Shown here in pieces: positions 1 to 8,847 of a DNA stretch of 64,000 nt; the first letter of the stretch is position 1, and each line of letters begins with the position of its first letter. Source of the DNA: Paracoccus sp. (in: a-proteobacteria) (GTDB taxonomy: Bacteria; Pseudomonadota; Alphaproteobacteria; Rhodobacterales; Rhodobacteraceae); NCBI GenBank assembly GCA_030538425.1, contig JAUNTZ010000007.1, positions 1-64,000 of the forward strand, given 5' to 3'. Below the pieces are notes generated by a model. It was not told the DNA's origin. It made no database searches and was given only the letters and a program-made list of their open reading frames with translations. Made by a program: the position numbers and the translations under genes.

Positions 1-2
1 TG

Positions 3-1538
3 GGCGGCAAGTCGCCCTTTATCGTGATGGATGACGCCGATCTGGATGCGGCGGTTGAGGGCGTGGTCGATTCGATCTGGTTCAATCAGGGGCAGGTCTG
101 TTGCGCGGGTTCGCGTATTCTGGTGGCCGAAAGCGTGGCCGCGCGGTTTGAGGCCCTGTTGCAAGCCCGGATGGCGCGGCTGCGGGTCGGTGATCCCTTG
201 GACAAATCCACCGATATCGGCGCGATTGTGGACCCCGTGCAAAAGGCCAGCATCCTGTCGATTTGCGCCGATGCGGTCGCGGCGGGGGCCGAGCTGATCG
301 GCGGGCAGGGGGGCGAGGGCTGCTTTGTTGCGCCGGGCTACCTGCGTGACATCGCGCCGGCCAATCCGGCGATGAGCACTGAGATCTTTGGCCCCATCGC
401 CACGCTCTCAACCTTTCGGAGCGCGGATGAGGCGGTTCAACTGGCCAATAACAGCGCTTACGGGCTGGCCGCGATGATCTGGTCCGAAAGCGCATCTGTC
501 GCCACCGATCTGGCCGCGCAGATGCGGGCGGGCGTGGTCTGGATCAACGGCGCCAATATGTTCGACGCCGCCGCCCCCTTTGGCGGGATGCGCGAAAGCG
601 GTTATGGGCGCGAGGGCGGGCGCGCGGGGATGGCGGCCTATCTGCGCGCGCCCGAGGTCAAGACCCGGCGCGACAGCACGCCCGCGCCCGTTTCCGTCGC
701 ACCGGGCGGGGCGACTGCGGACGCGATTGACCGCACGCCCAAGCTTTATATCGGCGGGGCGCAGAAACGCCCTGACGCGGGTGCCTCCTATCGCGGCGCG
801 GATGGCGCTTTGCTGCCTCTGGGGGGGCGCAAGGATATCCGCAATGCCGTCGAGGCCGCGCAAAAGGCCGGCAAATGGGCCGCGATGGGCGGTCATGCCC
901 GCGCGCAGGTGCTGTATTTCATCGCCGAAAACCTCTCGGCCCGAGCTGATCACTTTGCGAAACGCACCAGCCGCGCCGAGACCGACGCGGCCATCGCCCG
1001 GCTGTTCTTTTACGCAGGCTTTGCAGACAAGTTCGATGGCGCGAATGTGCAGGCCCGGCCCGGCCATCTGGTCAATGTGATACCCGAGCCCTTCGGCGTG
1101 ATGGGCGTGATCTGCCCCAATGACGCGCCCTTGGCCGCGTTTATCAGCCTGATTGCGCCCGCGATTGCGATGGGCAACCGGGTGATTGCCGTGCCCTCGC
1201 AGGATCATGCCGGGGTGGTGTTCGATCTGGCGCAGGTCTTTGACACGTCGGACCTGCCCGGCGGTGTGGTCAATATCGTCTCGGGCGTGGCCGCCGATCT
1301 GGCGGTCCAGCTGGCCGCCCATGACGATGTGGCCGCTTTGTGGCAATGCGTCGCCGAGCCCGCGCCTGCGGAGCGCGCGGCGGCGGGCAATCTCAAGCCC
1401 GTCTGGTCGCTGCCCCATCGCGACTGGACCGGCGCGCAGGCGCAAGGGCGCGACTTTCTGGCGCGCGCCAGCCAGACGAAAACCGTCTGGCTGCCTTATG
1501 GCGCGCTGCCCGCGGCCAGTGGTGGAGCGGCTTACTGA
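3..1538 (+). CDS. Aldehyde dehydrogenase family protein, fused double-domain type (5' end outside window)
   Basis: The 5' end lies before the window; the frame is open from base 3. The first part is the C-terminal half of a normal NAD(P)-dependent aldehyde dehydrogenase: it starts in the GGKSPFIV region and carries the catalytic cysteine motif FNQGQVCCAGSR near base 100, EIFGP near base 380 and PFGGMRESGYGREGG near base 580. After a linker around base 700 a second, incomplete ALDH-like domain follows (PKLYIGGAQKR, then NVIPEPFGVMGVICPNDAP), which matches the N-terminal cofactor-binding half and ends without a second catalytic cysteine region. Fused one-and-a-half ALDH proteins of this kind are known in Rhodobacteraceae; substrate unknown. 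It overlaps the convergent next gene by 7 bp. Confidence 0.85.
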   Translation, partial: GGKSPFIVMDDADLDAAVEGVVDSIWFNQGQVCCAGSRILVAESVAARFEALLQARMARLRVGDPLDKSTDIGAIVDPVQKASILSICADAVAAGAELIGGQGGEGCFVAPGYLRDIAPANPAMSTEIFGPIATLSTFRSADEAVQLANNSAYGLAAMIWSESASVATDLAAQMRAGVVWINGANMFDAAAPFGGMRESGYGREGGRAGMAAYLRAPEVKTRRDSTPAPVSVAPGGATADAIDRTPKLYIGGAQKRPDAGASYRGADGALLPLGGRKDIRNAVEAAQKAGKWAAMGGHARAQVLYFIAENLSARADHFAKRTSRAETDAAIARLFFYAGFADKFDGANVQARPGHLVNVIPEPFGVMGVICPNDAPLAAFISLIAPAIAMGNRVIAVPSQDHAGVVFDLAQVFDTSDLPGGVVNIVSGVAADLAVQLAAHDDVAALWQCVAEPAPAERAAAGNLKPVWSLPHRDWTGAQAQGRDFLARASQTKTVWLPYGALPAASGGAAY

Positions 1539-2362
1539 GGGATGATCTTGCCCGCCTCATCGACCTCATCGGTCCAGACCTGAAAATTGGTCAGCCGATG
1601 CGGGCCAAAGGATGAGATCATCGCAACATCGGTCGCGTCCCGCCCGTGGCCGATCACGATCCGCCCGATCCGGCGGGCATTGTTGCGCGGGTCAAAGGTC
1701 CACCACCGGCCCGACAGATAGACCTGCATCCAGGCCGCGAAATCCATCGGATCGTCTGAGGGCGGAACGCCGATATCGCCCAGATGCCCGTTGATATAAC
1801 GCGCCGGAATGTTGAGCGAGCGGCAGAACGCAATTGCCAGATGCGCGAAATCACGGCAGACGCCCTTACCCTGATTATAGGCGTCATAGGCCGTCCGGGT
1901 CGCATCCGCATCGCCATAGTTGAAGGCGATATGGTCATGGACCCAATCGACAATATGCTGAACGCGCCGCCAGCCGGGAGCCACATTGCCGAACAGATCC
2001 CACGCAATCGGGGAAATCAGGTCGGTGTCGCAATAGCGCGAGCCGCCCAGATAATAGAGAACATCGTCAGGCAGGGCCTCGATGCGCATTTCGGCGGCGT
2101 CCAGGTCCTCGGGGTCGGGGATGCCGCTATCGGCGATAATCGCGTCCTGCGTCATGCGAAACGTCCCGGCGGGCGCGGTCATGCGGCGGCAATAATTGCC
2201 GTGACGGTCCACGAAGGTGGCGAAGGGCACGGCGGGCTCGGTGCGGAAATTCTCACGCCCGCGCATGTCCAGCTGACGTTCGGGGCGGGGTGACATCTGG
2301 GTGATCATCGGAAGGTCCGCATCGGCCTCGATCGTGATGTCATAGCCGTATCGGATCAGCAT
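1532..2362 (-). CDS. Transglutaminase-like cysteine protease-fold protein
   Basis: 276 aa. An N-terminal beta-rich domain is followed by a transglutaminase core. The nucleophile motif GKGVCRDFAHLAIAFCR and the aspartate motif WTFDPRNN are clear. The segment that normally reads HAW reads DFAAWMQVYL, so alanine stands where the catalytic histidine is expected. Proteins with the same C-RDFAHL and DPRNN framework are common as uncharacterised 'transglutaminase family protein' in alphaproteobacteria. No signal peptide is seen, so it is probably cytoplasmic. Gene neighbours give no functional hint. The family call is firm; the biochemical role is unknown. Confidence 0.85.
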   Translation of the reverse strand: MLIRYGYDITIEADADLPMITQMSPRPERQLDMRGRENFRTEPAVPFATFVDRHGNYCRRMTAPAGTFRMTQDAIIADSGIPDPEDLDAAEMRIEALPDDVLYYLGGSRYCDTDLISPIAWDLFGNVAPGWRRVQHIVDWVHDHIAFNYGDADATRTAYDAYNQGKGVCRDFAHLAIAFCRSLNIPARYINGHLGDIGVPPSDDPMDFAAWMQVYLSGRWWTFDPRNNARRIGRIVIGHGRDATDVAMISSFGPHRLTNFQVWTDEVDEAGKIIPQ

Positions 2363-2545
2363 GAGACCGCCCCATCGAGTTGTCGTGCCATGGGTGAGGT
2401 CGCGCGCATATCCGGTCCTTTCGCGATAGAGGTTCAGGACTTAACGCGAAGGTTGGTAGGCAGGTTCAGGGGGTTAACTTCTGTCATATGCCTGTCATGG
2501 CGCGCGCCTGAAAAGGCGGCATCCGGCGGGCAATCTGCCGAAAAA

Positions 2546-3694
2546 TCAGGCGCAGACCCGTTCCCATTCGGCCATGGCAAAGCGGTCGGTCATGCCCGCG
2601 ACGTAATCCAGAACGATCCGCGCCCGCTCGGTCGGACCGGCGGCAAGCGCCGCCTCGCGCCACTCGGCTGGCATCTTTTCGGGGGTTTCCAGCAGGGCCG
2701 GGAACAGCTCATCCAGCATCGCCGTGACCTGCCTGCGTTCGACCACCACGGCGGGGGCGCGATACATGCGCGTGAACAGGAAGGACTTGATCGCCTTGAG
2801 GTTCTGGAACAGCGGCTTGGAAAAGCGGATCACCGGCCCGTCAGCGGCGCGGATATCGTCAGCCGAGCGCGGGTTCAGCGCCTCAAGCCGCCCGCGCGCC
2901 ACCGCGATCACATCCTCGACCATCACGCCAAACACACGGCGCAGCGCCTCATAGCGCCGCCTTTTGGGGTCAAGGCCCGGATAAAGCCGGTCCACCTCGG
3001 CAAGGGCGGGGCCGATGATCGGCAGTTCGGCCAGATCGGCTTCGGTAAACAGCCGCGCGCGCAGCCCGTCATGCAGATCATGGTGATTATAGGCGATGTC
3101 ATCGGCCACCGCCGCGACCTGCGCCTCGGCACTGGCATAGCTGCCCAGTTCGAGATCCCAGGCCGCGTTCACCTCGGCCAGAGCATAGGGCCATGGCGCC
3201 GCGACCGGGCCGTTATGCTTGGCGATCCCCTCAAGCGTTTCCCAGGTCAGGTTCAGCCCGTCAAAGCCCGCATAATGGCGTTCAAGGCGCGTGACGATGC
3301 GCAGCGCCTGCGCATTGTGGTCGAACCCGCCGAAAGGGGCCATCAGCGCGGCCAAGGCATCCTCGCCGGTATGGCCGAAAGGCGGGTGGCCAAGGTCATG
3401 GGCAAGCGCGACCGCCTCGGCCAGATCGGTATCCAGACCAAGCGCCCCCGCAATGGTGCGCGCGACCTGCGCGACCTCGATCGTGTGGGTCAGGCGGGTG
3501 CGGAAATAATCGCCGCGATAGGCGTCACCTTCCTGTTCGACGAAGACCTGAGTCTTGTGCTTGAGCCGCCGGAAGGCGCTTGAATGGATGATCCGGTCGC
3601 GGTCGCGCTGCCACGGGCTGCGAAAGCTGGACAGGCTTTCATCAAAGAGCCGTCCCCGGCTGGCGGCTGGGTTGCTGGCATAGGGGGCGGGCAT
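2546..3694 (-). CDS. dgt: Deoxyguanosinetriphosphate triphosphohydrolase-like HD protein
   Basis: 382 aa. HD-superfamily dNTP triphosphohydrolase, which cleaves dNTPs to deoxynucleoside plus triphosphate. Seen are FRRLKHKTQVF, the first metal histidine in LTHTIEVAQVAR, the HD pair in HDLGHPPFGHTGEDAL, and a late metal-site segment DIAYNHHDLHDG. The start at 3694 is chosen because an AAGGA motif sits 7 nt upstream; in-frame ATGs at 3700 and 3739 lack that spacing. It is divergent from the iscA-type gene at 3781 across an 86 bp gap that must hold both promoters. Substrate specificity cannot be read from sequence. Confidence 0.9.
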   Translation of the reverse strand: MPAPYASNPAASRGRLFDESLSSFRSPWQRDRDRIIHSSAFRRLKHKTQVFVEQEGDAYRGDYFRTRLTHTIEVAQVARTIAGALGLDTDLAEAVALAHDLGHPPFGHTGEDALAALMAPFGGFDHNAQALRIVTRLERHYAGFDGLNLTWETLEGIAKHNGPVAAPWPYALAEVNAAWDLELGSYASAEAQVAAVADDIAYNHHDLHDGLRARLFTEADLAELPIIGPALAEVDRLYPGLDPKRRRYEALRRVFGVMVEDVIAVARGRLEALNPRSADDIRAADGPVIRFSKPLFQNLKAIKSFLFTRMYRAPAVVVERRQVTAMLDELFPALLETPEKMPAEWREAALAAGPTERARIVLDYVAGMTDRFAMAEWERVCA

Positions 3695-3780
3695 CGTCAT
3701 GTCCTTTGCATCCGGCTTTCTTGCGGCGGCGTCGGCCAAAGCCTATATTCACCTCACGCCAAGAAAAACGGGAACGCCCC

Positions 3781-4107
3781 ATGAACCTGCCCCCCAAAGT
3801 GACCGAACGCGCCTTCGCGCGACTGGCCGAGATCAACGCAAGCGCCGCCGCACCGCAGCCCTTGCGCGTGGCGGTGGCGGGCGGCGGCTGTTCCGGCTTT
3901 CAATATGACATCCGGCTGGACGCCCCCGCCGCCGATGACCTGATCCTTGAAGGGCAGGGGCAGGCGGTTCTGGTCGATCCGGTCTCCCTGCCCTTTCTGG
4001 CCGGTGCAGTGATCGACTTTTCCGAGGAACTGATCGGCGCGCGCTTCGTGATCGAGAACCCGAACGCCTCATCCTCTTGCGGCTGCGGCACCTCCTTTTC
4101 GATCTGA
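3781..4107 (+). CDS. erpA: A-type iron-sulfur carrier (IscA/ErpA family)
   Basis: 108 aa, the usual length. A-type carriers accept and deliver Fe-S clusters. The three conserved cysteines are present as GGGCSGFQY (first) and SSSCGCGTSF (last two, near the C-terminus). The symbol is tentative: ErpA and IscA differ little, and a second A-type protein is encoded at 55994-56356. The stop codon overlaps the start of the next gene (TGATG), so the two are probably translationally coupled. Confidence 0.88.
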   Translation: MNLPPKVTERAFARLAEINASAAAPQPLRVAVAGGGCSGFQYDIRLDAPAADDLILEGQGQAVLVDPVSLPFLAGAVIDFSEELIGARFVIENPNASSSCGCGTSFSI

Positions 4108-5393
4108 TGGGTCTTGAGATCGCGATTATCATCGCGCTGACGCTGATCAATGGCAGCCTTGCGATGGCTGAGCTCGCGCTTGTCTCGGCGCGGCCCATGC
4201 GACTGCGGCAGATGGCCGAAGGTGGCGCGCGCGGGGCGGCGACCGCCTTGCGGCTGATGGAGCGGCCGGGCCGGGTGCTGTCCACGGTGCAGATCGGGAT
4301 CACGCTTGTGGGTGTGCTGAACGGCGCCTTTTCGGGCGCAACCATCGGGCAGCGGCTGGGCGAAACGCTTGAGGGGGCGGGGCTAGCGCCTGCTTTGGCT
4401 GGCCCGGTTGGGATCGGGCTGGTGGTCGCCGCCATCACCGCCTTGTCGATCCTGATCGGTGAGCTGGTGCCAAAGCAGATTGCGCTGTCGAACCCCGAGG
4501 CGATTTCGGCGCGCATGGCTCCCGGCGTGGCGCTTGTTGCCGCGCTTGCCGCGCCGGTGGTGTGGCTGATCGACAATTCGGCCTCTGCGTTGCTGCGGCT
4601 TTTGGGCGTGGGCGAAAAGGCCAAGGACGCCATCACCGAAGAAGAGCTGCGCCTGACCCTGGCTGAGGCGATGCGCGCCGGCGTGATCGGCAGCCATGAG
4701 AAAGAGATCATGCAGGGCGTGATGAGGGTGGCCGATCTTCGCGCGCGCGGGTTGATGACGCCGCTTGACCGGCTGGACATGATCGACCTGTCGCAGACGC
4801 CCGCGCAGATCATCCAGACCGCCCGCAATGCCCGCGTGACGCGCCTGCCCGCCCATGAGGGCGACCCGTTGCAAATCGCGGGCGTGGTCGCGCTGCGCGA
4901 TATGGTGGCGGACCCCGACGGGCGCGCGCCCGATGTGAAAACCCTGCTGCAACCCGCCCCGTTCATCAGCGAGACGGCAGGCGCGGCTGTGGTGCTTGAG
5001 GCGCTGCGGGCGACGCCGGTGCGCATGGTTCTGGTGCGCGATGCCGATGCGAAAGGCGTAGTGGGCGCCATCACCACGATGGATTTTCTATCGGCCCTTG
5101 CAGGCGGGTTCACCGATTTCGGCGATCTGGCGCCCGGCATCCAGCCGCGCCAGTCGGGCGGCTGGCTGGTCGCGGGCCGGGTCTCGCCCGCCGATCTGCG
5201 TCAGGTCTCGGGCTTTCCCGCAACCTCGGCCCCGACGATGGAGGCCCTTGTGCTGGATCTTGCCGGAGGGCTTCCCGCGACCGGCGATGTGCTGCGACAT
5301 GACGGATGGGTGCTGGAAATTGCCGACCTTGACGGGCTACAGATCGACAAGCTGATCGTCACCCCGCCCGCAGAAAAGGACCATGCCGCATGA
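4107..5393 (+). CDS. CNNM/CBS/CorC-domain membrane protein (hemolysin C family)
   Basis: 428 aa. The N-terminal CNNM (DUF21) membrane domain has about four hydrophobic segments in residues 1-150, including the signature GELVPKQIALSNPE. A CBS pair follows (ADLRARGLMTPLDRLDMI, then VLVRDADAKGVVGAITTMDF), and a CorC_HlyC-type domain closes the protein. Relatives act in magnesium/cobalt export or tolerance. The ATG at 4107 overlaps the upstream stop by one base, and the gene ends in an ATGA overlap with the exonuclease III gene, so erpA, this gene and xth form an operon. Confidence 0.88.
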   Translation: MGLEIAIIIALTLINGSLAMAELALVSARPMRLRQMAEGGARGAATALRLMERPGRVLSTVQIGITLVGVLNGAFSGATIGQRLGETLEGAGLAPALAGPVGIGLVVAAITALSILIGELVPKQIALSNPEAISARMAPGVALVAALAAPVVWLIDNSASALLRLLGVGEKAKDAITEEELRLTLAEAMRAGVIGSHEKEIMQGVMRVADLRARGLMTPLDRLDMIDLSQTPAQIIQTARNARVTRLPAHEGDPLQIAGVVALRDMVADPDGRAPDVKTLLQPAPFISETAGAAVVLEALRATPVRMVLVRDADAKGVVGAITTMDFLSALAGGFTDFGDLAPGIQPRQSGGWLVAGRVSPADLRQVSGFPATSAPTMEALVLDLAGGLPATGDVLRHDGWVLEIADLDGLQIDKLIVTPPAEKDHAA

Positions 5394-6175
5394 AAATCGC
5401 CAGCTTCAACATCAACGGCATCAAGGCGCGGATTGAGGCGCTGAGCCTCTGGCTGGACAGCGCCCAGCCCGATCTGGTCGTCCTGCAAGAGATCAAATCC
5501 GTCGATGAGGGCTTTCCCGCCAGCCATTTTGAGGACAAGGGCTGGACCGTCGAAACCCATGGCCAAAAAAGCTTCAACGGCGTGGCGATCCTGTCGCGCC
5601 TGCCGCTAGAGGATGTGACGCGCGGGCTTCCGGGCGACGATGCCGACGAGCAGGCCCGCTATATTGAGGCGACCGTGATCGGACAGCAGGCGGTGCGCAT
5701 CGCGGGGCTGTATCTGCCCAATGGCAACCCCGCGCCGGGGCCGAAATATGACTACAAGCTGGCCTGGATGGAACGGTTGCGGCTGCGCGCGGCGGAATTG
5801 CTGGCGCTTGAAATGACGGTGGTGATGCTGGGCGATTACAACATCATCCCTGAACCGCGCGACGCCGACGACCCCGACAGCTGGCGCAAGGATGCGCTGT
5901 TTCTGCCTGAAAGCCGCGCCGCCTTTCGCCGCATCGCGCATCAGGGCTGGACCGACGCGCTGCGCAATGCGGACCCGTTCGGCACGCGCGGCCCCTTCAC
6001 CTTCTGGGATTTTCAGGCGGGCGCGTGGCGGCGTGATCATGGCATCCGCATCGACCATCTGATGCTGAGCCCGCAAGCCGCCGATCTGGTCACCGCGCAA
6101 GGCGTGGACCGCGAGATGCGGGCGGGCGACAAGCCGTCAGATCACGTCCCGGTCTGGGTCGATCTGGCCGCCTGA
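5390..6175 (+). CDS. xth: Exodeoxyribonuclease III
   Basis: 261 aa, normal for ExoIII. AP endonuclease and 3'-5' exonuclease of base excision repair. Seen are the N-terminal MKIASFNINGIKARI, metal-binding glutamate in LQEIKS, YLPNGNPAPGPKYDYKL, the catalytic MLGDYNIIPEPRDADD, RIDHLMLS and the terminal PSDHVPVWVDL. It starts inside the stop of the CNNM gene (ATGA overlap), so it is cotranscribed with it. Confidence 0.95.
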   Translation: MKIASFNINGIKARIEALSLWLDSAQPDLVVLQEIKSVDEGFPASHFEDKGWTVETHGQKSFNGVAILSRLPLEDVTRGLPGDDADEQARYIEATVIGQQAVRIAGLYLPNGNPAPGPKYDYKLAWMERLRLRAAELLALEMTVVMLGDYNIIPEPRDADDPDSWRKDALFLPESRAAFRRIAHQGWTDALRNADPFGTRGPFTFWDFQAGAWRRDHGIRIDHLMLSPQAADLVTAQGVDREMRAGDKPSDHVPVWVDLAA

Positions 6176-6244
6176 GCGTCTTTTGTCGCCAATTATCCTT
6201 GGGGACACAAGCAGGGACGGGGGCAGACAGCCCCCAACCCGCCC

Positions 6245-6568
6245 TTATTCCTGATCATCATCCCCGAAACGGGCATCATCGGCATATTCATCCTCACCCT
6301 CGCCCACATATTTGGCAGAGTTGCGGATCGAGGTGTTGTCGTGGAACTCATCCATCACGACATCCGAGGGGATCTCACCGGCCAGCCATTCGCGGATTTC
6401 CTCGCGGGCCTCGTCAAGCTCTTGCCCGGTCACCTCGGCGATATAGCGGATAAAGCTGCGCTGATCGCCGTCAATGGCATCCAGATCGGCATCCGAAGCG
6501 TCGGGCCATTTGTCGATGATGGCCTCATAAAATGCGGGCCAGTTTTCGGATACATGCCGCCACTTCAT
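6245..6568 (-). CDS. CsbD-like acidic small protein
   Basis: 107 aa. The N-terminal 65 residues follow the CsbD stress-protein pattern: MKWRHVSENWPAFYEAIIDKW, then D-DLDAIDGD, a tyrosine helix and EAREEIREWL. The C-terminal tail is strongly acidic (GEGEDEYADD) and is not part of the usual domain. CsbD proteins are induced by general stress in many bacteria, with unknown biochemical function. Monocistronic by position. Confidence 0.7.
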   Translation of the reverse strand: MKWRHVSENWPAFYEAIIDKWPDASDADLDAIDGDQRSFIRYIAEVTGQELDEAREEIREWLAGEIPSDVVMDEFHDNTSIRNSAKYVGEGEDEYADDARFGDDDQE

Positions 6569-6644
6569 CGCTTTGTCTCCCGGTCTTGAGGGTCATGGAT
6601 GAAAGCGGAACCGCAAAGCCGGGCCTGCGGTTCCCTGCATCGGC

Positions 6645-8513
6645 TCAGCGCGGCTGATACCACCAAGTTTCCGGCATGAATCCCGGCCAATCGCCATAAA
6701 TCGGCGTGGTTTCGGGGAATCGCAGCTCAGCCCGATGCGCCAGATGGCTGACCGGGCTGTAACCCACCGGCACGACATAGCGCCCGGCGGTCAGGATGCG
6801 GTCAAGCGCCTGTGTCGCGGCCACGAAATCCTCATGCGTGGCGGCGTTGAGCATATGGTCGATCATCGCCTCGGCGGCGGGGCTGTTCATGCCCATCCAG
6901 TTCGAGGTTCCGGGCTCGGTCACGCCCGCGCTTCCCCAATAAAGCATCTGCTCATTGCCGGGCGACAGCGACAAAGCGCGTTCATACCAGGTCATGTCGA
7001 AATCATAGACATTGCGGCGTTCGACATATTGCGCCGAATCAAGCAGGGTCACGGTCGGGTTGATCCCGATGCTGCGCAGAGATTCGATATAAATATCAAT
7101 GATCTGCTGCATTTCCGAGGCGGTCTTCATCGAACTGCCCGACTGATTGAGCAGGATGTCAAAGGTGAAGGGCTCGCCCGTCACGCTGTTGACCAGACGC
7201 CCGTTCTGGACCGTCCAACCGGCCTCATCCAGAAGCGCAAGCGCGCGGCGGATGCCTTGGCGGTCGGGGTTGCGCTCGGCGCCTTCGGGCAGGGTATAGC
7301 CCTCAATCGTGCCGGGCAGCAGATCATCGGCAAAGGGTTGCAGCAGTTCCAGAACCCGTCCGGTGGCCGGGCCGTGATCCATCCCCAGCTCTGAATTTGA
7401 GAAATACGAACTCACGCGCTGCTCGGTTCCGTTGGTCAGGGTGTTGTTGATGAACTGGAAATTGAACGCCTCGATCATCGCCTGCCGGACCCGCCAATCG
7501 GCAAAGATCGGGTTGCGCATGTTCATCACGAAACCGCGAATCCCGGAGGGCCGCTGGTTGTCGATATCACTCAGCACCACATCGCCCGACTGGACGGCGG
7601 CAAAGCCGTATTCACTTTCCCAACGGGCGCCCGACAATTCGCGCCAGATGTCGATCTCACCGGCGCGGAACGCCTCGGACATGGCCGTGCTGTCGCCGAA
7701 ATAGTCGAACCGGATCGTGTCGAAATTATGCAGCCCGCGATTGACCGGCAGATCGGCGCCCCAGTAATCCGGATTGCGCCGGAAACTGATCGAGCGTCCG
7801 GCATCGACGCGATCCACCACGTAAGGGCCCGATCCGATCGGCACCTCCAGCCCCGATTCGCTGAAATCGCGGCCCTCCCATTGCGCCTTTTGCAGGATCG
7901 GGCGCATCCCCATCAGCAAAGCCAGCTCTCGGTCCTGCACATTGAAGGTAAAGCGGACCGAGCGCTCGCCGGTCTGCTCCATCGAATCGACCTTGGCCCA
8001 GACGCCGTGATAGCGCGGATGCCCGACCGTCCCCAGGGTCTCATAAGACCACATCACATCCTCAATCGTGACCGGGCTTCCGTCCGAGAACCGCGCCTCG
8101 GGGCGCAGCGTGAACTCAACCCAGGTGCGGTCCTCGTCCGTCTCAACGCTTTCGGCCAGAAGGCCGTAAAGCGTGAACGGCTCGTCGATGGAACGGAACA
8201 TCAGCGTCTCGGCCAGCATCCCGGGCTGGAACATGATCGGCCAGACCGGATTGCCGCGCAGCACCCAGGGCTTGAGCGAATCAAAGCTGCCCGATTCGGC
8301 CATGCGAATCGCCCCGCCCTTGGGGGCGTCGGGATTGGCATAAGGCAGGTGGGTGAAGCCCGGCTCAAGCGCGGGTTCACCATACATTGCAATGCCATGC
8401 GCGGGCTCGGCAAGGCTTGCCAGCGGCATTGCTGCAACAGCCGCAAGCGCCAGAGCAGCGACGCTGACGCGCCGCCTGATCGCGGAATCGTTAAGGAATT
8501 TGAAGATTCGCAT
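6645..8513 (-). CDS. ABC transporter substrate-binding protein, family 5 (YejA-like)
   Basis: 622 aa. Starts at MRIFKFLND, with a Sec signal peptide (hydrophobic VSVAALALAAVAAMPLASLA, cleavage near residue 35) and a GGGAGG-type SD about 10 nt upstream. Family 5 SBP features are clear: HGIAMYGEPALEPGFTHLPY, NPDAPKGGAIRMAESGSFD, and FTLRPEARFSDGSPVTIEDV. The N-terminal block and the 600+ aa length fit the YejA/microcin C-oligopeptide subgroup. It lies in the periplasm and would deliver peptides to a YejBEF-type permease, but no permease gene is adjacent here. Confidence 0.88.
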   Translation of the reverse strand: MRIFKFLNDSAIRRRVSVAALALAAVAAMPLASLAEPAHGIAMYGEPALEPGFTHLPYANPDAPKGGAIRMAESGSFDSLKPWVLRGNPVWPIMFQPGMLAETLMFRSIDEPFTLYGLLAESVETDEDRTWVEFTLRPEARFSDGSPVTIEDVMWSYETLGTVGHPRYHGVWAKVDSMEQTGERSVRFTFNVQDRELALLMGMRPILQKAQWEGRDFSESGLEVPIGSGPYVVDRVDAGRSISFRRNPDYWGADLPVNRGLHNFDTIRFDYFGDSTAMSEAFRAGEIDIWRELSGARWESEYGFAAVQSGDVVLSDIDNQRPSGIRGFVMNMRNPIFADWRVRQAMIEAFNFQFINNTLTNGTEQRVSSYFSNSELGMDHGPATGRVLELLQPFADDLLPGTIEGYTLPEGAERNPDRQGIRRALALLDEAGWTVQNGRLVNSVTGEPFTFDILLNQSGSSMKTASEMQQIIDIYIESLRSIGINPTVTLLDSAQYVERRNVYDFDMTWYERALSLSPGNEQMLYWGSAGVTEPGTSNWMGMNSPAAEAMIDHMLNAATHEDFVAATQALDRILTAGRYVVPVGYSPVSHLAHRAELRFPETTPIYGDWPGFMPETWWYQPR

Positions 8514-8597
8514 CTCTGCGCGGCCTCCCCTCGGACAAATGTCATTATTATCAAAAACCAGCTTAACCATGCTTGGGCAATCAGTCCAACAAGAGCA

Positions 8598-8626
8598 TTG
8601 GACTCTGGCGCTGTTTCGCCTATAAA
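8598..8626 (+). promoter_or_regulatory. Sigma70-type promoter for candidate small RNA
   Basis: TTGGAC (8598-8603), a 17-nt spacer and TATAAA (8621-8626). This is close to the consensus with optimal spacing, and points into the 74-nt segment that ends in an intrinsic terminator. Expected start of transcription is near 8633. Confidence 0.65.
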
Positions 8627-8632
8627 TAAGTT

Positions 8633-8706
8633 ACTGCTCGATAGGTTTCTTGCCTGTATGAAACCTGCCTCATGACTTGCGCCCGCCTTGTGCGGGCGCT
8701 TTTTTT
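8633..8706 (+). ncRNA. Candidate small RNA with two hairpins
   Basis: The 334-bp gap between the divergent solute-binding-protein gene and bdhA holds no ORF of note. It does hold a good promoter (8598-8626), a first hairpin with perfect 7-bp arms AGGTTTC (8643-8649) and GAAACCT (8660-8666), and a strong intrinsic terminator (8679-8706). A transcript of about 74 nt is predicted. No Rfam family is recognised by eye. An alternative is a leader/attenuator of bdhA, whose start codon lies 142 nt downstream. Confidence 0.55.
8679..8706 (+). terminator. Intrinsic terminator of candidate sRNA
   Basis: Perfect 8-bp stem GCGCCCGC (8679-8686) / GCGGGCGC (8692-8699), 5-nt loop CTTGT, then seven T (8700-8706). 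It is oriented on the plus strand although no plus-strand protein gene lies upstream, which is the main reason for calling an sRNA. Confidence 0.85.
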
Positions 8707-8847
8707 ATCGGCCCTGCTCAACGGTTTGTGCGCGCCGCCTCAGGAATCGCATGAACAGGCGACTGCCGGGGATTGAGGGTCCGGGCCAGACGGATATGCT
8801 TTGGCGCAGGTGCCGCGCCCTGCGGCCTTTCAGTGACGGAGTATCCG

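Noticed and set aside
2363..2545. Possible CtrA half sites (TTAAC) between dgt and the transglutaminase gene
   Set aside because: Only isolated TTAAC occurrences; no TTAA-N7-TTAA pair as at 60091.
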